Positions 5,920-6,288 of a stretch of 6,288 nt of DNA are shown one piece after another (the stretch's first letter is position 1; each line of letters starts with the position of its first letter). Location: NCBI GenBank assembly GCA_905480305.1, contig CAJQPV010000282.1:1-6288 (forward strand), given 5' to 3'. The notes below the pieces were generated by a model. That model searched no databases, was not told where the DNA came from, and was given only the letters and a program-made list of their open reading frames with translations. This stretch comes from an uncultured Gammaproteobacteria bacterium. GTDB taxonomy: Bacteria > Pseudomonadota > Gammaproteobacteria > UBA9214. The translations under genes and the position numbers were made by a program.

Positions 5920-5922
5920 TTG
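5909..5922 (+). promoter_or_regulatory. Ribosome binding site that sets a TTG start for gshA
   Basis: AGGA (5909-5912) is followed after 7 nt by TTG (5920-5922) in the gshA frame. No ATG or GTG occurs in this frame between the upstream stop (TGA 5869-5871) and the conserved part of the protein. Confidence 0.6.
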
Positions 5923-6288
5923 TATTTACATGCAAAACAACGACTTTCTGCGCTAAGCAAAGCTGCTGGAGCCGCCCCGCTGAAAGGCGGACTGACAGGA
6001 CTGGAGAAAGAAAGCCTGCGCGTAGCGCCAGACGGCAGTATCGCGCAAACACCCCATCCCGCCGCTATTGGCTCGGCACTGATGCATCCCTGGATCACCA
6101 CGGATTACTCAGAGGCATTGCTGGAATTCATCACCCCCCCCATGGCGAGCGCCACGGCAGCGCTGGACTACCTGCGCGACCTGCAGCATTTCGTCTACCT
6201 GCAACTTGAGGGGGAACTGCTATGGTCCTCCAGTATGCCGTGCGTGGTCGCGGGTGGAGACAGTATCCCTATCGCCCGTTATGGCAGC
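5920..6288 (+). CDS. gshA: Glutamate-cysteine ligase, N-terminal part (cut by the window edge)
   Basis: GshA joins glutamate and cysteine with ATP, the first and rate-limiting step of glutathione synthesis, in the cytoplasm. The window holds 123 codons of an expected 500 or more and ends mid-gene. The match is to the E. coli type: GLEKESLRV at residues 27-35, GSALMHPWITTDYSEALLEFITPP, DYLRDLQHF, SSSMPCV and IARYGS follow the order of the E. coli protein (GLERETLRV, ITTDFAEALLEFITP, SMPC, AQYG). The acidic residues in these segments belong to the ATP and metal site of the family. With TTG as start, the Glu-Lys-Glu segment falls within two residues of its E. coli position, which strongly supports this start; CTG at 5917 is a less likely option. 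A plus-strand ATG frame at 5868-6209 is a different reading frame without family likeness. The gene diverges from fnr and shares its AT-rich upstream region. Confidence 0.92.
   Translation, partial: MYLHAKQRLSALSKAAGAAPLKGGLTGLEKESLRVAPDGSIAQTPHPAAIGSALMHPWITTDYSEALLEFITPPMASATAALDYLRDLQHFVYLQLEGELLWSSSMPCVVAGGDSIPIARYGS

Noticed and set aside
5930..5956. ATG at 5930 as a gshA start through a frameshift
   Set aside because: That frame stops after eight codons (TAA 5954-5956). The gshA frame is open and family-like from 5920, so no frameshift is needed.
5868..6209. Plus-strand ATG reading frame of 113 codons at the right end
   Set aside because: It overlaps gshA in another frame, has no family likeness, and its GAGGG touches the ATG with no spacer. 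The gshA frame carries the conserved motifs.
1..6288. CRISPR arrays, tRNA or rRNA genes, insertion sequences, attachment sites
   Set aside because: No repeat-spacer pattern, cloverleaf, rRNA segment, transposase motif or terminal inverted repeat was recognised on either strand.

Overview
This window looks like chromosomal DNA from a respiring, facultatively anaerobic gammaproteobacterium. Every recognisable product (PpsA, HemN, Fnr/Anr, GshA) is close to the enterobacterial or pseudomonad version, GshA is of the E. coli type, and the DNA is moderately GC-rich. The identifications rest on reading motifs and recalling family sequences, not on a database search.

Layout. On the minus strand, 12-488 encodes a small exported c-type cytochrome of the c'/c556 kind. 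Bases 489-1024 hold no intact gene. They contain a cluster of inverted repeats just upstream of the cytochrome gene, a short repeat with a 10-bp period, and the 5' remnant of a P-type cation ATPase gene on the minus strand. On the plus strand, 1025-3433 is phosphoenolpyruvate synthase (ppsA) and 3527-4918 is oxygen-independent coproporphyrinogen III oxidase (hemN). A 128-bp convergent gap with two small stem-loops follows. The minus strand then carries the oxygen-sensing regulator fnr/anr (5047-5793). A 126-bp AT-rich divergent promoter region separates it from the start of glutamate-cysteine ligase (gshA, from about 5920), which runs off the right edge.

How the parts fit. The regulator keeps the four iron-sulfur cysteines of FNR and the E-x-x-S-R recognition residues that read TTGAT. 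A perfect site of this kind, TTGATCCACATCAA (3445-3458), lies in front of hemN at the class II activation distance from a plausible -10 element. A nine-of-ten match (954-967) lies in front of ppsA, also at about the class II distance. The simplest reading is a local oxygen-responsive group in which Fnr/Anr turns on anaerobic haem synthesis, and perhaps PEP synthesis, when oxygen falls. The cytochrome fits this haem and redox setting, but no FNR site was seen in front of it.

The most notable points are these. PpsA has valine where the E. coli enzyme has its regulatory threonine, two residues before the catalytic histidine. A perfect FNR box lies next to the regulator gene itself. gshA appears to start with TTG. 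A decayed P-type ATPase ends in a short repeat. Two mutually exclusive inverted repeats lie in the cytochrome leader. I saw no CRISPR array, RNA gene, insertion sequence or clearly new multi-gene system.
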